Positions 1 through 7,207 of a DNA stretch of 11,889 nucleotides are shown here, piece after piece (the first letter of the stretch is position 1; each line of letters opens with the position of its first letter). This DNA is from an uncultured Lachnospiraceae bacterium (GTDB lineage: Bacteria; Bacillota; Clostridia; Lachnospirales; Lachnospiraceae). The translations under genes were made by a program, and so were the position numbers. The DNA lies in contig CALWEE010000033.1 of NCBI GenBank assembly GCA_944376975.1, forward strand, positions 1-11,889, written 5' to 3'. The notes under the pieces are model-generated. The model saw only the letters and a list, made by a program, of their open reading frames with translations, was not told the origin of the DNA and made no database searches.

Positions 1-1477
1 CTTCATCCGCCTTGGATCCGAGGATGGTGGACAGCTCAAGTTTCGAGAAATCGCCATCCCTTCCCTGTCTCTGGACGGTCAGCGTGACCTGGTCTCCCGG
101 CGCGCATTCCGCCAGAAGTTCCTGAAGCTCATCCATGGTCGTCAGATCTGTTCCATTGAAAGCGGTGATGATATCGCCCTGTTCAAGGCCGGCTCTGGCC
201 GCGGCAGACCCGTCCGCCACCATGCTGACATATACGCCGGCCGGATATCCGTACTGTTTGACAAATTCTTCGTCCAGCGTTCCGCCTGTGATGCCCAGAT
301 ACGGCGTATTCTCATCGGTCTTCGGAACGATGGTCCCGTTGATGATCCCTTCGACGGTCTCCATGGCTTCGTTGATCGGAATGGCAAAGCCCATGCCTTC
401 CACATCCGTATCCGAATATTTGACCGTATTGATGCCGATGACTTCACCCTTGGTGTTGAGCAGCGCGCCGCCGCTGTTGCCCGGGTTGATGGCGGCCTGT
501 GTCTGGATCAGCGTCATGGAGCCGTCTGTCATCTGTACTTCCCGATCCAAAGCGCTAATCGGTCCTGTCGTTACCGACATGCCGTAACCTAAAGCGTTGC
601 CGATGGCGATGGAGCCGTTGCCCACTTTCAGGTTATCGGAATCGCCGATCACGGCCACCGCGATGGCGTCCTTCGTCTCCTGGCTGAGCGCGTCATAATC
701 CAGGGTCAGAACGGCCACATCGCTGTTCTCGTCATAGCCGAGCACCGTCGCCTCCGCTGTGGAATTATCCGCGAAGGTAATGTGGATGCTCGTGGAATCT
801 TCGATCACATGATAGTTTGTCATCACGTAAAGTCGTCCGTCCTGCTGGCTGAAGATGATGCCGGAACCGGCTCCCTGGCCTTCCTGGGAATAGGTCCGCC
901 CGAAGAAATTCTGGGTCGTCACGATCTCGGTCGTCACGGCCACAATGGACGGCATACACTGTTCCACGATATCCGACACGTCATCGGCCTCTATGGTCGA
1001 TACGCCGGTGGCCGAGGTTTTCACAATGTTCACGTTGGACAGGCCGTCTGTCCCGCTGGTGGTAAGATCCAGTCCGGTCGCCTGGCTAAATCCCCAGAAC
1101 ACGCCGCAGGCCACCAGGCCAAAGGCCAGCCCGCAGCAGGCTGCCCGGATGAGTTTGCGGCCGAAACTGTCTTTTTTCTTCTTCGGCTTTCTTCCGGCCG
1201 GCCTGTTCCCGCCGTTATACGTCTGGTACCGGGGCTCCTGCTGATAATAACTGTAATCATAAGGCGACGATGCCGGCGCCTCCTGCGATGTCTGGAATGT
1301 ATCGCTTTCGGAAAAACTGCTTTCAGCCGCGTACGTATCGTTGACGCTGTAGCTTTGTCCCTTGTCCGGTTCCGGATCCGATCCGCCTCTCATGACAAAA
1401 TTGACTTCCGGCGTCTCCTGTCCGCCGTTTGCGTTATCTGAACCATTCTGTATATGATCATTATAGAACTCATCCAT
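1..1477 (-). CDS. htrA: HtrA/DegP-like membrane-anchored serine protease with PDZ domain (3' end cut by window edge)
   Basis: Trypsin-fold envelope protease (S1C, HtrA/DegP/DegQ type) expected to degrade or refold damaged proteins outside the membrane. Reading from 1477 gives 492 codons open to base 1, so the C-terminus is missing. Residues 1-104 are a hydrophilic, presumably cytoplasmic tail rich in S, Y, Q, E and P; a basic cluster (RKPKKKKDSFGRK, about 96-108) precedes one membrane segment (about 109-130). The protease domain follows at about 165-385 with the full triad: His223 in TNYHVIED, Asp253 in ENSDVAVL and Ser335 in NPGNSGGALL. A PDZ domain starts near 392 (YLGITGG) and contains ARAGLEQGDII. 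The start is set by AAGGAG at 1486-1491, 8 nt upstream of ATG; a second in-phase-looking ATG at 1473 is out of frame. It is transcribed separately from the upstream gtrA, with a terminator and promoter between. Family certain; exact paralogue not determinable. Confidence 0.95.
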   Translation of the reverse strand, partial: MDEFYNDHIQNGSDNANGGQETPEVNFVMRGGSDPEPDKGQSYSVNDTYAAESSFSESDTFQTSQEAPASSPYDYSYYQQEPRYQTYNGGNRPAGRKPKKKKDSFGRKLIRAACCGLAFGLVACGVFWGFSQATGLDLTTSGTDGLSNVNIVKTSATGVSTIEADDVSDIVEQCMPSIVAVTTEIVTTQNFFGRTYSQEGQGAGSGIIFSQQDGRLYVMTNYHVIEDSTSIHITFADNSTAEATVLGYDENSDVAVLTLDYDALSQETKDAIAVAVIGDSDNLKVGNGSIAIGNALGYGMSVTTGPISALDREVQMTDGSMTLIQTQAAINPGNSGGALLNTKGEVIGINTVKYSDTDVEGMGFAIPINEAMETVEGIINGTIVPKTDENTPYLGITGGTLDEEFVKQYGYPAGVYVSMVADGSAAARAGLEQGDIITAFNGTDLTTMDELQELLAECAPGDQVTLTVQRQGRDGDFSKLELSTILGSKADE

Positions 1478-1510
1478 ACTTACCGCTCCTTTTCTCCTTT
1501 TTATGGGGTC

Positions 1511-1519
1511 ATTGTACCA
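1511..1519 (-). promoter_or_regulatory. Candidate extended -10 promoter for htrA
   Basis: On the minus strand TACAAT lies at 1511-1516, preceded by TG plus one base (TGGTACAAT), an extended -10 element. At 17-bp spacing the -35 position is a poor match (ATATAC), which extended -10 promoters tolerate. The predicted start near 1504 would leave a leader of under 30 nt containing AAGGAG. It lies downstream of the gtrA terminator, where a promoter is needed. Confidence 0.45.
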
Positions 1520-1562
1520 ACCATTTGTGATAAGTATATGATCCATATATGTTTTTTCTGTG

Positions 1563-1584
1563 AAAAACGCCCGGAGCGGACGTT
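1563..1584 (-). terminator. Rho-independent terminator after gtrA
   Basis: On the minus strand AACGTCCG (1577-1584) pairs with CGGGCGTT (1566-1573) around a CTC loop, 8 bp with one G-T wobble, followed by further T residues (1563-1565; five T in a row counting the stem end). The stem begins at the last base of the gtrA stop codon. It closes the glf-GT2-gtrA operon and separates it from htrA. Confidence 0.75.
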
Positions 1585-1997
1585 TATTTACGGAATATGA
1601 TGATCTTGCTGAACAGGTAGTTCAGCAAGACGACCAGAACCTGGGTGAGGAATTTGGTCACACCGTCCGGGATGCCCATGATCGACACGCCGATGAACAT
1701 GATCGCCATATCCATGGCGCCCGAAAGCAGCCGGCAGCTGACGAACATGACGATTTCCCGGCAAATGGCCTCAAACCCGTGCTTTTTGCTGGCAAATACC
1801 CAGATCCTGTTGGTCACGTAGGCGAACGCCACCGCCAAAGCCCATGAAATGGCCGTGGCCGCCAGGTAATGTATACCAAACAGATCCGTACATATAAAAT
1901 AGCTGACGATATTGACCAGGGTGGTCAGCCCACCGAAAAACAGATACAGGATAACCTCCCTGTACCGTAAAATCCTATTCTTTATCCTGTCTGTCAT
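1584..1997 (-). CDS. GtrA-family small polytopic membrane protein (putative lipid-linked sugar flippase)
   Basis: A 137-aa protein of GtrA/GtcA type. Members are proposed to help move undecaprenyl-phosphate-linked monosaccharides across the membrane for O-antigen, teichoic acid or arabinogalactan modification. Four hydrophobic segments are visible at about 14-35, 43-63, 80-104 and 114-134, with the family-typical early stretch LYLFFGGLTTLVNI and the VTNRIWVF motif after helix 2. The C-terminus ends in KIIIFRK, also typical. Its ATG overlaps the TGA of the upstream glycosyltransferase by 4 nt (ATGA), so the two are translationally coupled. GtrA proteins normally sit beside a GT2 enzyme of exactly the kind upstream here. 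The carried sugar cannot be read from the sequence; the neighbouring mutase suggests galactofuranose (inference). Confidence 0.9.
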   Translation of the reverse strand: MTDRIKNRILRYREVILYLFFGGLTTLVNIVSYFICTDLFGIHYLAATAISWALAVAFAYVTNRIWVFASKKHGFEAICREIVMFVSCRLLSGAMDMAIMFIGVSIMGIPDGVTKFLTQVLVVLLNYLFSKIIIFRK

Positions 1998-2944
1998 GAT
2001 CGTTTTCCTTTGTCTTTGATATTGGTCTTATCGACGATAAACGGCGGCCGTCTTTTCACTTCGTGATAGATCCGGCCGATATATTCCCCCAGCACGCCAA
2101 TGGATAAAAGCTGGACGCCCCCGATCATCAGTATGGCGAAGATCGTGGTAAAATATCCGGGCACATCCACGCCATGGAGCAGGATGCGTATAAAGATCAC
2201 CGTCAGATAAAGCACACCGAACGTAAAGAGCAGGCCGCCCATCCAGAAGCAGATACGCAGCGGTTTGTCGTTAAAAGACATGATCCCGTCGATGCCGTAC
2301 CGAAGGAGTCTTTTTACAGACCACTTGCTCGTTCCGCCTTCCCGGACATGATTTTCGTAGCGGATGAAGGTCTGTTTAAAACCGATCCATGAAAACAGGC
2401 CTTTGGAAAACCGGTTGTATTCGGTCAGGGACAAAAGGGCGTCTACCGCTTTCCGGTCAAGAAGCCGGAAATCGCCGACGCCGTCTTCCATACGCACGTC
2501 TACCAGATGGTTGACCAGCCGGTAATACATCCGGGCCGACCAGGTCCGGAAGGCCCCGTCGCCTTTCCGGTCCCGTTTGCAGATGACCTGATCGTAGCCT
2601 TCCTTCCATCGGCTGACCATCTTGGGAATCAGTTCCGGCGGATGCTGCAGATCCGCGTCCATGATGATGACGCCATCGCCCGACGCGTAGGCAAGCCCGG
2701 CGTACATGGCCGCCTCTTTCCCGAAGTTCCGGCTGAAGGACAGGTATTTGACATGGCTATCCTTCTTTGCCATATGAAGGATCTTATCCAGCGTGCCGTC
2801 GGTGCTCCCGTCGTCGATAAAGATCAGTTCATGATCATATTTTTCTTTTCTGCCGTTTTCGGAAACGACCCTTGTCAGCCGTTCCCACGTCTTTTCAATG
2901 ACATCCTGCTCATTGTAGCAAGGTACGATCACGGACAAAAGCAT
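1994..2944 (-). CDS. Membrane-anchored GT2 glycosyltransferase (CsbB/GtrB/DPM1-like, polyprenyl-phosphate sugar synthase)
   Basis: A 316-aa family 2 glycosyltransferase, normal length for the bactoprenol-glycosyl transferase group (GtrB, CsbB, YkcC). Such enzymes move a sugar from a nucleotide donor to undecaprenyl phosphate on the cytoplasmic face. Visible features: the start motif SVIVPCYNEQDVI (4-16), nucleotide-binding IDDGSTDGT (43-51), metal-binding DADLQHPPE (96-104), then two C-terminal membrane helices (about 229-254 and 262-288) ending in LGEYIGRIYHEVKRRPPF, characteristic of this subgroup. The start ATG shares one base with the glf stop (TGATG), with GAGGAG just upstream inside glf. 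It is the middle gene of glf-GT2-gtrA. The donor is not shown by sequence; UDP-galactofuranose supplied by Glf is the natural hypothesis, UDP-glucose or UDP-GlcNAc the alternatives. Confidence 0.93.
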   Translation of the reverse strand: MLLSVIVPCYNEQDVIEKTWERLTRVVSENGRKEKYDHELIFIDDGSTDGTLDKILHMAKKDSHVKYLSFSRNFGKEAAMYAGLAYASGDGVIIMDADLQHPPELIPKMVSRWKEGYDQVICKRDRKGDGAFRTWSARMYYRLVNHLVDVRMEDGVGDFRLLDRKAVDALLSLTEYNRFSKGLFSWIGFKQTFIRYENHVREGGTSKWSVKRLLRYGIDGIMSFNDKPLRICFWMGGLLFTFGVLYLTVIFIRILLHGVDVPGYFTTIFAILMIGGVQLLSIGVLGEYIGRIYHEVKRRPPFIVDKTNIKDKGKRS

Positions 2945-4047
2945 CAGTCAAGCTCCTCTTTTACCATGGTCAAAGCCGATCGGATCACTTTGTCCATGTC
3001 ATAATATTTGTATTCCGCCAGCCGTCCGCCAAACAGGACATTTTTTTCTTTGGCCGCCAGACGGGCGTATTTTTGATACAGTTCCTGGTTTTTCGCGTCG
3101 TTGACCGGATAGTACGGCTCCATGCCGTCGCGCCATTCCGCGGGATATTCCCGGGTGATCACGGTTTTGGGCCCGGTGCCGTATTCAAAATGCTTATGCT
3201 CGATGATACGGGTAAACGGTGTTTCCCGGTCGGTATAATTGACCACGGCCACGCCCTGATAATTGTCCTCATCCAGCACTTCCGTCTCAAAACGCAGGCT
3301 CCGGTACTCCAGGGCGCCGAAACACTCCCCGTACCAGGCGTCGATGCGGCCGGTATAAAGGACCTTATCGCCCATGGCCTGATACATTTCCCTGTTTTCC
3401 AGGAAATCCGCGTTCAGCCGCATGTCACAGTGTTCAAACAGTTTGTCGATGATCACGTTATAGCCGCCGATGGGGATACCCTGATAATTGTCGTTGAAAT
3501 AGTTGTTGTCATAGGTATATCTTACCGGCAGGCGCTTGATGATGAACGCGGGCAGGTCTTTGCAGTCCCGGCCCCACTGTTTTTCCGTATAGCCTTTGAC
3601 CAGTTTTTCGTATATATCCCGGCCCACCAGGCTGATCGCCTGTTCTTCCAGGTTCTCCGGCGTTTTACCCGCCAGTTCTTCTTTCTGGGATTCGATCATC
3701 CGCTTCGCTTCGGCCGGCGTGCGCACGCCCCACATTTTGTTGAAAGTGTTCATGTTGAAGGGCATATTGTACATTTCCCCATGGTAATTGGCCACCGGCG
3801 AATTGGTGTACCGGTTGAACTCGGCCAGCCCGTTCACATAGTCCCACACTTCTTTATCGCTCGTATGGAAAATGTGGGCGCCGTACCGGTGCACATGGAT
3901 ACCTTCCACATCTTCACAGTAAATATTGCCGCCGGCGTGGTCACGTTTCTCCAGCACAAGGCAGGTCTTGCCTCTTTTCCACGCTTCATGGGCGAATACG
4001 CCCGCGAAAAGCCCGCTTCCTACAATGATATAATCATAATGTTTCAT
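2944..4047 (-). CDS. glf: UDP-galactopyranose mutase
   Basis: FAD-dependent cytoplasmic enzyme (EC 5.4.99.9) interconverting UDP-galactopyranose and UDP-galactofuranose, the only known source of galactofuranose for surface glycans. At 367 aa it has the usual bacterial length. The N-terminal FAD motif is DYIIVGSGLFAGVFA (5-19), followed by LEKRDHAGGNIY. The family block LEEQAISLVGRDIYEKL (133-149), active-site KQWGRD with Trp158, RLPVRYTYDNNYFND (172-186), FTRIIEHKHF with Arg280, and C-terminal FGGRLAEYKYYDMD (339-352) are all intact. The frame stays open 35 codons further upstream (to an ATG at 4152), but that stretch translates the terminator hairpin of the preceding gene; the ATG at 4047 begins the FAD fold correctly and has AAGGGAG seven bases upstream. 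First gene of a three-gene operon with its own promoter. Confidence 0.97.
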   Translation of the reverse strand: MKHYDYIIVGSGLFAGVFAHEAWKRGKTCLVLEKRDHAGGNIYCEDVEGIHVHRYGAHIFHTSDKEVWDYVNGLAEFNRYTNSPVANYHGEMYNMPFNMNTFNKMWGVRTPAEAKRMIESQKEELAGKTPENLEEQAISLVGRDIYEKLVKGYTEKQWGRDCKDLPAFIIKRLPVRYTYDNNYFNDNYQGIPIGGYNVIIDKLFEHCDMRLNADFLENREMYQAMGDKVLYTGRIDAWYGECFGALEYRSLRFETEVLDEDNYQGVAVVNYTDRETPFTRIIEHKHFEYGTGPKTVITREYPAEWRDGMEPYYPVNDAKNQELYQKYARLAAKEKNVLFGGRLAEYKYYDMDKVIRSALTMVKEELD

Positions 4048-4054
4048 TATATAT

Positions 4055-4061
4055 CTCCCTT
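4055..4061 (-). promoter_or_regulatory. Ribosome binding site deciding the glf start
   Basis: AAGGGAG on the minus strand, 7 nt before the ATG at 4047. It supports this start over the 35-codon longer open frame, whose first ATG lies upstream of the promoter. Confidence 0.8.
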
Positions 4062-4075
4062 CAGGTCTTCTTTTT

Positions 4076-4104
4076 ATTCTATCATAGGACCGCGGCCATT
4101 TCCA
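4076..4104 (-). promoter_or_regulatory. SigA-type promoter of the glf-GT2-gtrA operon
   Basis: On the minus strand the -10 is TAGAAT (4076-4081) with an extended TG motif (TGATAGAAT); the -35 is TGGAAA (4099-4104, four of six matches to TTGACA) at 17-bp spacing. The expected transcript start is near 4069, giving a leader of about 22 nt with the AAGGGAG site. It sits immediately downstream of the preceding gene's terminator T-run. Confidence 0.6.
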
Positions 4105-4106
4105 GT

Positions 4107-4143
4107 AAAAATACGGCCCGGTACCTTGCCGGTACCGAGCCGT
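4107..4143 (-). terminator. Strong rho-independent terminator of the SH3b-repeat gene
   Basis: On the minus strand ACGGCTCGGTACC (4131-4143) pairs with GGTACCGGGCCGT (4113-4125) across a 5-nt loop: 13 bp with one G-T wobble, followed by a run of five T (4107-4111). It lies 36 nt after the stop codon of the secreted SH3b protein and insulates the glf operon. Confidence 0.9.
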
Positions 4144-4178
4144 GTCTTTCATTCCGTGTCCTTTTCGGGGACGTTTAT

Positions 4179-6560
4179 TTAATACTGTACGTTCAGGTAT
4201 TTCGCGTACATGTAACCGGATGTTCCGGAAAATGCCACCTTATACCATACTTCGCCGGCGCTGTCTGTTTCGATGCCTTCCACGAGGACGGAAACGTCTT
4301 TGCTCAGCTCGGTTATGATATCTTTATCGGTGCCCACGCCTTTGCGCACATTGACCAGGGCCACGTTGACGATCGCTTCTTTGCCGATCACCGCGTCGCT
4401 GGCATCCACATTCGCGTTGCCCGAGTTGTCGGACGTGCCTCCGGAGGTATTGCCGTCCGATCCGGCCGACGCTCCGTCAAGGTCGATGTAATCGGAGTGC
4501 ATATAGCCTGTGCCGCCGGAGTACTGGATCTTGTACCATACATCGCCGGCGCCGTCTGTCGCTTCACCGACTACCGTCACCGCTGTCCCTTTGTTGAGAT
4601 GGGTGATCCGGTCGTTGTTGGTGCCTGCCCCGGTACGGACATAAACATAATCATCGTTTACCGTACCTTTTTTATTCATCGTCTCGCCGCTGTCGGTGGA
4701 ACCGCCTGCCGCTCCGATGGTCACATAATCCGAATGGATATACCCTTCCGTGCTGCCGATGGTCACTTTGTACCATACCGCGCCACTGCTGTCTTTCGCT
4801 TCGCCGGTCACTTTGACCGCGGTACCCGTTGAAACGACCGTTACCACGCTGTTGTTGGTCCCCGCGCCGCTGCGCACGTTCACGCCGCTGGCATTGACCG
4901 CGCCGTCTTTCGGCTCATAGGTCGTCTCGCCGCTTCCGCTGTTGCCGGAAGAACCGATGGTCACGTAATCGGAAAGGATATAACCTTCCGCGCTGCCGAT
5001 CTTCACCTTATACCAGGTGGCTCCGGCGCCGTCTTTCTTCTCGCCGATGACCGTCACTTTATCGTTGATATCCGCCACGGTCACGATACCGTTGTTGGTT
5101 CCCGCGCCGCTGCGCACGTTCACGCTCGTTCCGTTGACGTAACCTTCTTTCTGCTCGTAGCTTCCGCCGTTGTTTCCGGAGCCGCTGCCGATGGTCACGT
5201 AATCGGAATGGATGTATCCGGAACCGCCGGAATATTCGATCTTATACCAGGTTGCGCCGGCGCCGTCTTTCTCCTCGCCCACAACCTTCACTTTATCGCC
5301 GACAGTCAGCATCGTGATGGCGCTGTTGCCGGTTCCTGCTCCGGTACGGACGTTGACGCTCGTCGCGTTGACCGTTCCTTCTTTGGCTTCATAAGAACCG
5401 CTGCCGTCGCTGCCGTCAGAATCCAGTGTGACATAATCGGAAAGGATAAAGCCGGTCACGCCGTTGATCTCTACTTTATACCATGTATCGCCGCTGCCAT
5501 CTGTCGCTTCGCCGATCACCTTGACTTCGTCATTGATATTGGCCACCGTCAGGACGCCGTTGTTGGTTCCCGCGCCGCTGCGCACGTTCACGCTCGTTCC
5601 GTTGACATAACCGGGCACGCCTTCCGTGCTGCTGCCGGAACCACTGTCGGACGTGATCGTTATGTAAGCGCCATAGACATATCCGGTATAGCCGTCGATG
5701 GCGATACGGTACCACAATTCACCGTTGCTGTCTGTCGTTTTTCCGGTGATGCTCACCTGCGCGTTGTTCTGCAGAGTGACCTGATTGCCGGATCCGTCTC
5801 TCAGATAGCCTTTGTCGGTACCCGCTCCGGTACGGACATTCAGATAAGAGGCGCCCACGTTGACTTTACCTGTGGCGTTATAGCTGGTTACCACGTTGGA
5901 GTTGCTGCTGCCATCGCCCGGTCTTTCCATGCTGCCGTTGGCGCTGAACACAGCGATACGGTCCACGCCCGCGGCGTCATAGTAGCCGAACAGATCCGTC
6001 GTGGAATACGCCGGGTCCATAATGCTGACGTTGGAGCCGCTCACGCCGGAAACCGCTACCCAGTGGCTGCCGTAAGCCACATTGACAACGACCGCGTATC
6101 CTCTGGATACATAGTCTTCGATCGTAGCCGCTTTATCCGCCGCGCTTCCGGACAGCATGACTTTCCAGTTGGATAAGGAAAAACCATCCGCCGCGCCGTT
6201 GATCTTGGCCCAATATAATTCGCCATAAGCGGTAAAACCGCCGTTATTGCTCAAATACTCACACAAAACACCCGGATCCATGGTCGATTCGTCCGCGCAG
6301 CCGGTATGTACCATCAATGTGGCGATGGCCGTTACGAGACATCCTGACTGTGCCATTGTATCTGAACTGGAGCCCAGGTGCATACTTCCCCATCTAGGAT
6401 CGCCCTGTTTCCACGACCGGTATTCTCCCGTCGCCGCCTTCAGAGAAGCTCTGTTCTCCACCGGGACGATGGCCGCCTCGCTGGCGAATACCGCTGTCTG
6501 GAACGGAAGGGCTACTGTAAGAGAAAGAGAGGTCAAAAATAAAATCAGTTTTTTGTTCAT
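4179..6560 (-). CDS. Secreted C39-like cysteine peptidase domain protein with seven bacterial SH3 (SH3b) modules
   Basis: A 793-aa exported protein. The start at 6560 gives a normal signal peptide (MNKK, hydrophobic core LILFLTSLSLTVALPF, cleavage likely after AVFA at about 26); an ATG nine codons upstream is rejected because the AAGGAAG site lies inside that extension. Residues about 46-206 resemble the C39-like peptidase fold: GDPRWGSMHLG, then QSGCLVTAIATL with candidate nucleophile Cys74, GSHWVAV with His166 and MDPAY with Asp182. Seven SH3b modules follow at about 229-304, 315-379, 394-457, 471-536, 551-616, 630-693 and 727-792, each with a VNVRSGAGT-like start, a WYK strand and a GY(I/M)xSDYV end, separated by Gly/Ser/Asp linkers. 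SH3b modules commonly bind peptidoglycan, so a wall-associated role is likely; the substrate is unknown. No sortase motif or C-terminal anchor is seen. It is monocistronic by its promoter and terminator. Confidence 0.88.
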   Translation of the reverse strand: MNKKLILFLTSLSLTVALPFQTAVFASEAAIVPVENRASLKAATGEYRSWKQGDPRWGSMHLGSSSDTMAQSGCLVTAIATLMVHTGCADESTMDPGVLCEYLSNNGGFTAYGELYWAKINGAADGFSLSNWKVMLSGSAADKAATIEDYVSRGYAVVVNVAYGSHWVAVSGVSGSNVSIMDPAYSTTDLFGYYDAAGVDRIAVFSANGSMERPGDGSSNSNVVTSYNATGKVNVGASYLNVRTGAGTDKGYLRDGSGNQVTLQNNAQVSITGKTTDSNGELWYRIAIDGYTGYVYGAYITITSDSGSGSSTEGVPGYVNGTSVNVRSGAGTNNGVLTVANINDEVKVIGEATDGSGDTWYKVEINGVTGFILSDYVTLDSDGSDGSGSYEAKEGTVNATSVNVRTGAGTGNSAITMLTVGDKVKVVGEEKDGAGATWYKIEYSGGSGYIHSDYVTIGSGSGNNGGSYEQKEGYVNGTSVNVRSGAGTNNGIVTVADINDKVTVIGEKKDGAGATWYKVKIGSAEGYILSDYVTIGSSGNSGSGETTYEPKDGAVNASGVNVRSGAGTNNSVVTVVSTGTAVKVTGEAKDSSGAVWYKVTIGSTEGYIHSDYVTIGAAGGSTDSGETMNKKGTVNDDYVYVRTGAGTNNDRITHLNKGTAVTVVGEATDGAGDVWYKIQYSGGTGYMHSDYIDLDGASAGSDGNTSGGTSDNSGNANVDASDAVIGKEAIVNVALVNVRKGVGTDKDIITELSKDVSVLVEGIETDSAGEVWYKVAFSGTSGYMYAKYLNVQY
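4185..5876 (-). repeat. Tandem array of seven SH3b-encoding modules
   Basis: Seven diverged coding repeats of roughly 230-280 bp. The best conserved part of each encodes V-N-x-x-x-V-N-V-R-x-G-A-G-T and recurs in DNA as variants of gttgttggt plus cgcgccgctgcgcac (plus strand). Modules 2 to 6 are most alike; module 1 carries an insertion (YLRDGSGNQ region) and module 7 is the most diverged. Confidence 0.85.
5089..5606 (-). repeat. Perfect 50-bp direct repeat pair inside the SH3b gene
   Basis: Bases 5089-5138 and 5557-5606 are identical over 50 positions and lie 468 bp apart. They encode the same start of SH3b modules 4 and 2. As 468 is 156 codons, or exactly two modules, exchange between the copies would preserve the frame. 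A partial third copy lies near 4853-4880. Confidence 0.85.
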
Positions 6561-6563
6561 ATT

Positions 6564-6572
6564 CTTCCTTCC
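6564..6572 (-). promoter_or_regulatory. Ribosome binding site deciding the SH3b-protein start
   Basis: GGAAGGAAG on the minus strand lies 3-12 nt before the ATG at 6560. Its place inside the nine-codon upstream extension argues that translation starts at MNKK, which also gives a proper signal peptide. Confidence 0.7.
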
Positions 6573-6611
6573 TGTCCTTCTGTACATACTTCATGACATT
6601 GCTTGTCCTCT

Positions 6612-6639
6612 ATTCTAACATACTTTATACAGAAAGCAA
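6612..6639 (-). promoter_or_regulatory. Candidate promoter of the SH3b-repeat gene
   Basis: Minus strand: -10 TAGAAT (6612-6617) with extended TG (TGTTAGAAT), -35 TTGCTT (6634-6639, three of six) at 16-bp spacing. The predicted start near 6605 gives a 5' leader of about 45 nt. No terminator follows the upstream acetyltransferase gene, so read-through is also possible. Confidence 0.5.
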
Positions 6640-6671
6640 ACCCCTTTTGTAATATTTTCTTAACTTTTTAT

Positions 6672-7184
6672 TCATAGATTTTTGACATATAAACACGTTA
6701 TGCCATCTTCCGCCATATCCGTTTTTTGTCGGTTAAATCCTAATTTTTCAATGAAATTTACAGATTCTTCATTGTCTTTATGGATCCGGACATATAATTT
6801 TTCGATTCCCACTTCCCGTTTCCCATAGTCCATGACCGCCAACACCGCCTCCCGGCCGTAACCTTTTTTCCGGCAGTCCTTCCGGATCAGGTAACCCAGT
6901 TCATACAGGCCCATCCCGTTGATCTCGGCCACCTGGATGCCGCACCGGCCGATCAGTTCTCCGGAGGCTTTCTCCACCACGCCGTAAAAACCCGTGCCGT
7001 AAAAGCCATAGGCGTAGACGCAGTAGCTTTCCAGCCGGGCCCGTTCCGCGCTCCTGTCCGCGCTCAGCGGTTCCACATATTCGGCGCCTCCGGCTTCATA
7101 CAGACGATAAAGGTCGTCCAGATCTTCCGGGACAAATTCCCGGATCCAAAGGCGGGATGTTTCCGCGATCGTTTTATAACCCAT
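6672..7184 (-). CDS. GNAT-family N-acetyltransferase (RimJ/RimL-like)
   Basis: A 170-aa acetyl-CoA-dependent transferase of the Acetyltransf_3 / RimJ-RimL type. It opens with the usual TSRLWIREFVPEDLDDLYRLY (substrate strand and helix 1), has ELGYLIRKDCRKKGYGREA (95-113), in which the K-K-G-Y-G turn binds the CoA pyrophosphate, and ends with VRIHKDNEESVNFIEKLGF (132-150), where Asn138 and Ser141 are the typical CoA-contacting positions. The sequence does not give the substrate: ribosomal protein, amino acid, peptide and small-molecule acetylation are all found in this group. The start has GGAGGT at 7191-7196, 6 nt upstream. It follows the leuA terminator with no clear promoter, and no terminator is seen after it. 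Confidence 0.88.
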   Translation of the reverse strand: MGYKTIAETSRLWIREFVPEDLDDLYRLYEAGGAEYVEPLSADRSAERARLESYCVYAYGFYGTGFYGVVEKASGELIGRCGIQVAEINGMGLYELGYLIRKDCRKKGYGREAVLAVMDYGKREVGIEKLYVRIHKDNEESVNFIEKLGFNRQKTDMAEDGITCLYVKNL

Positions 7185-7207
7185 ACAGTTACCTCCATGT
7201 TAAAAAC

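Noticed and set aside
4048..4152. 35-codon N-terminal extension of glf to an ATG at 4152
   Set aside because: It would translate the upstream gene's terminator and the glf promoter; the start at 4047 has a proper ribosome site and starts the FAD fold.
3073..4182. Plus-strand open frame (369 codons) opposite glf
   Set aside because: Lies antisense to a gene with all UDP-galactopyranose mutase motifs; no family features or ribosome site.
4185..5876. Regularly spaced repeats resembling a CRISPR or satellite array
   Set aside because: The repeats are in-frame SH3b modules of a secreted protein, about 230-280 bp long and diverged.
5208..6176. Plus-strand open frame (322 codons) opposite the SH3b array
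   Set aside because: Its repetitive look is only the complement of the SH3b repeats; it has no independent coding signal.
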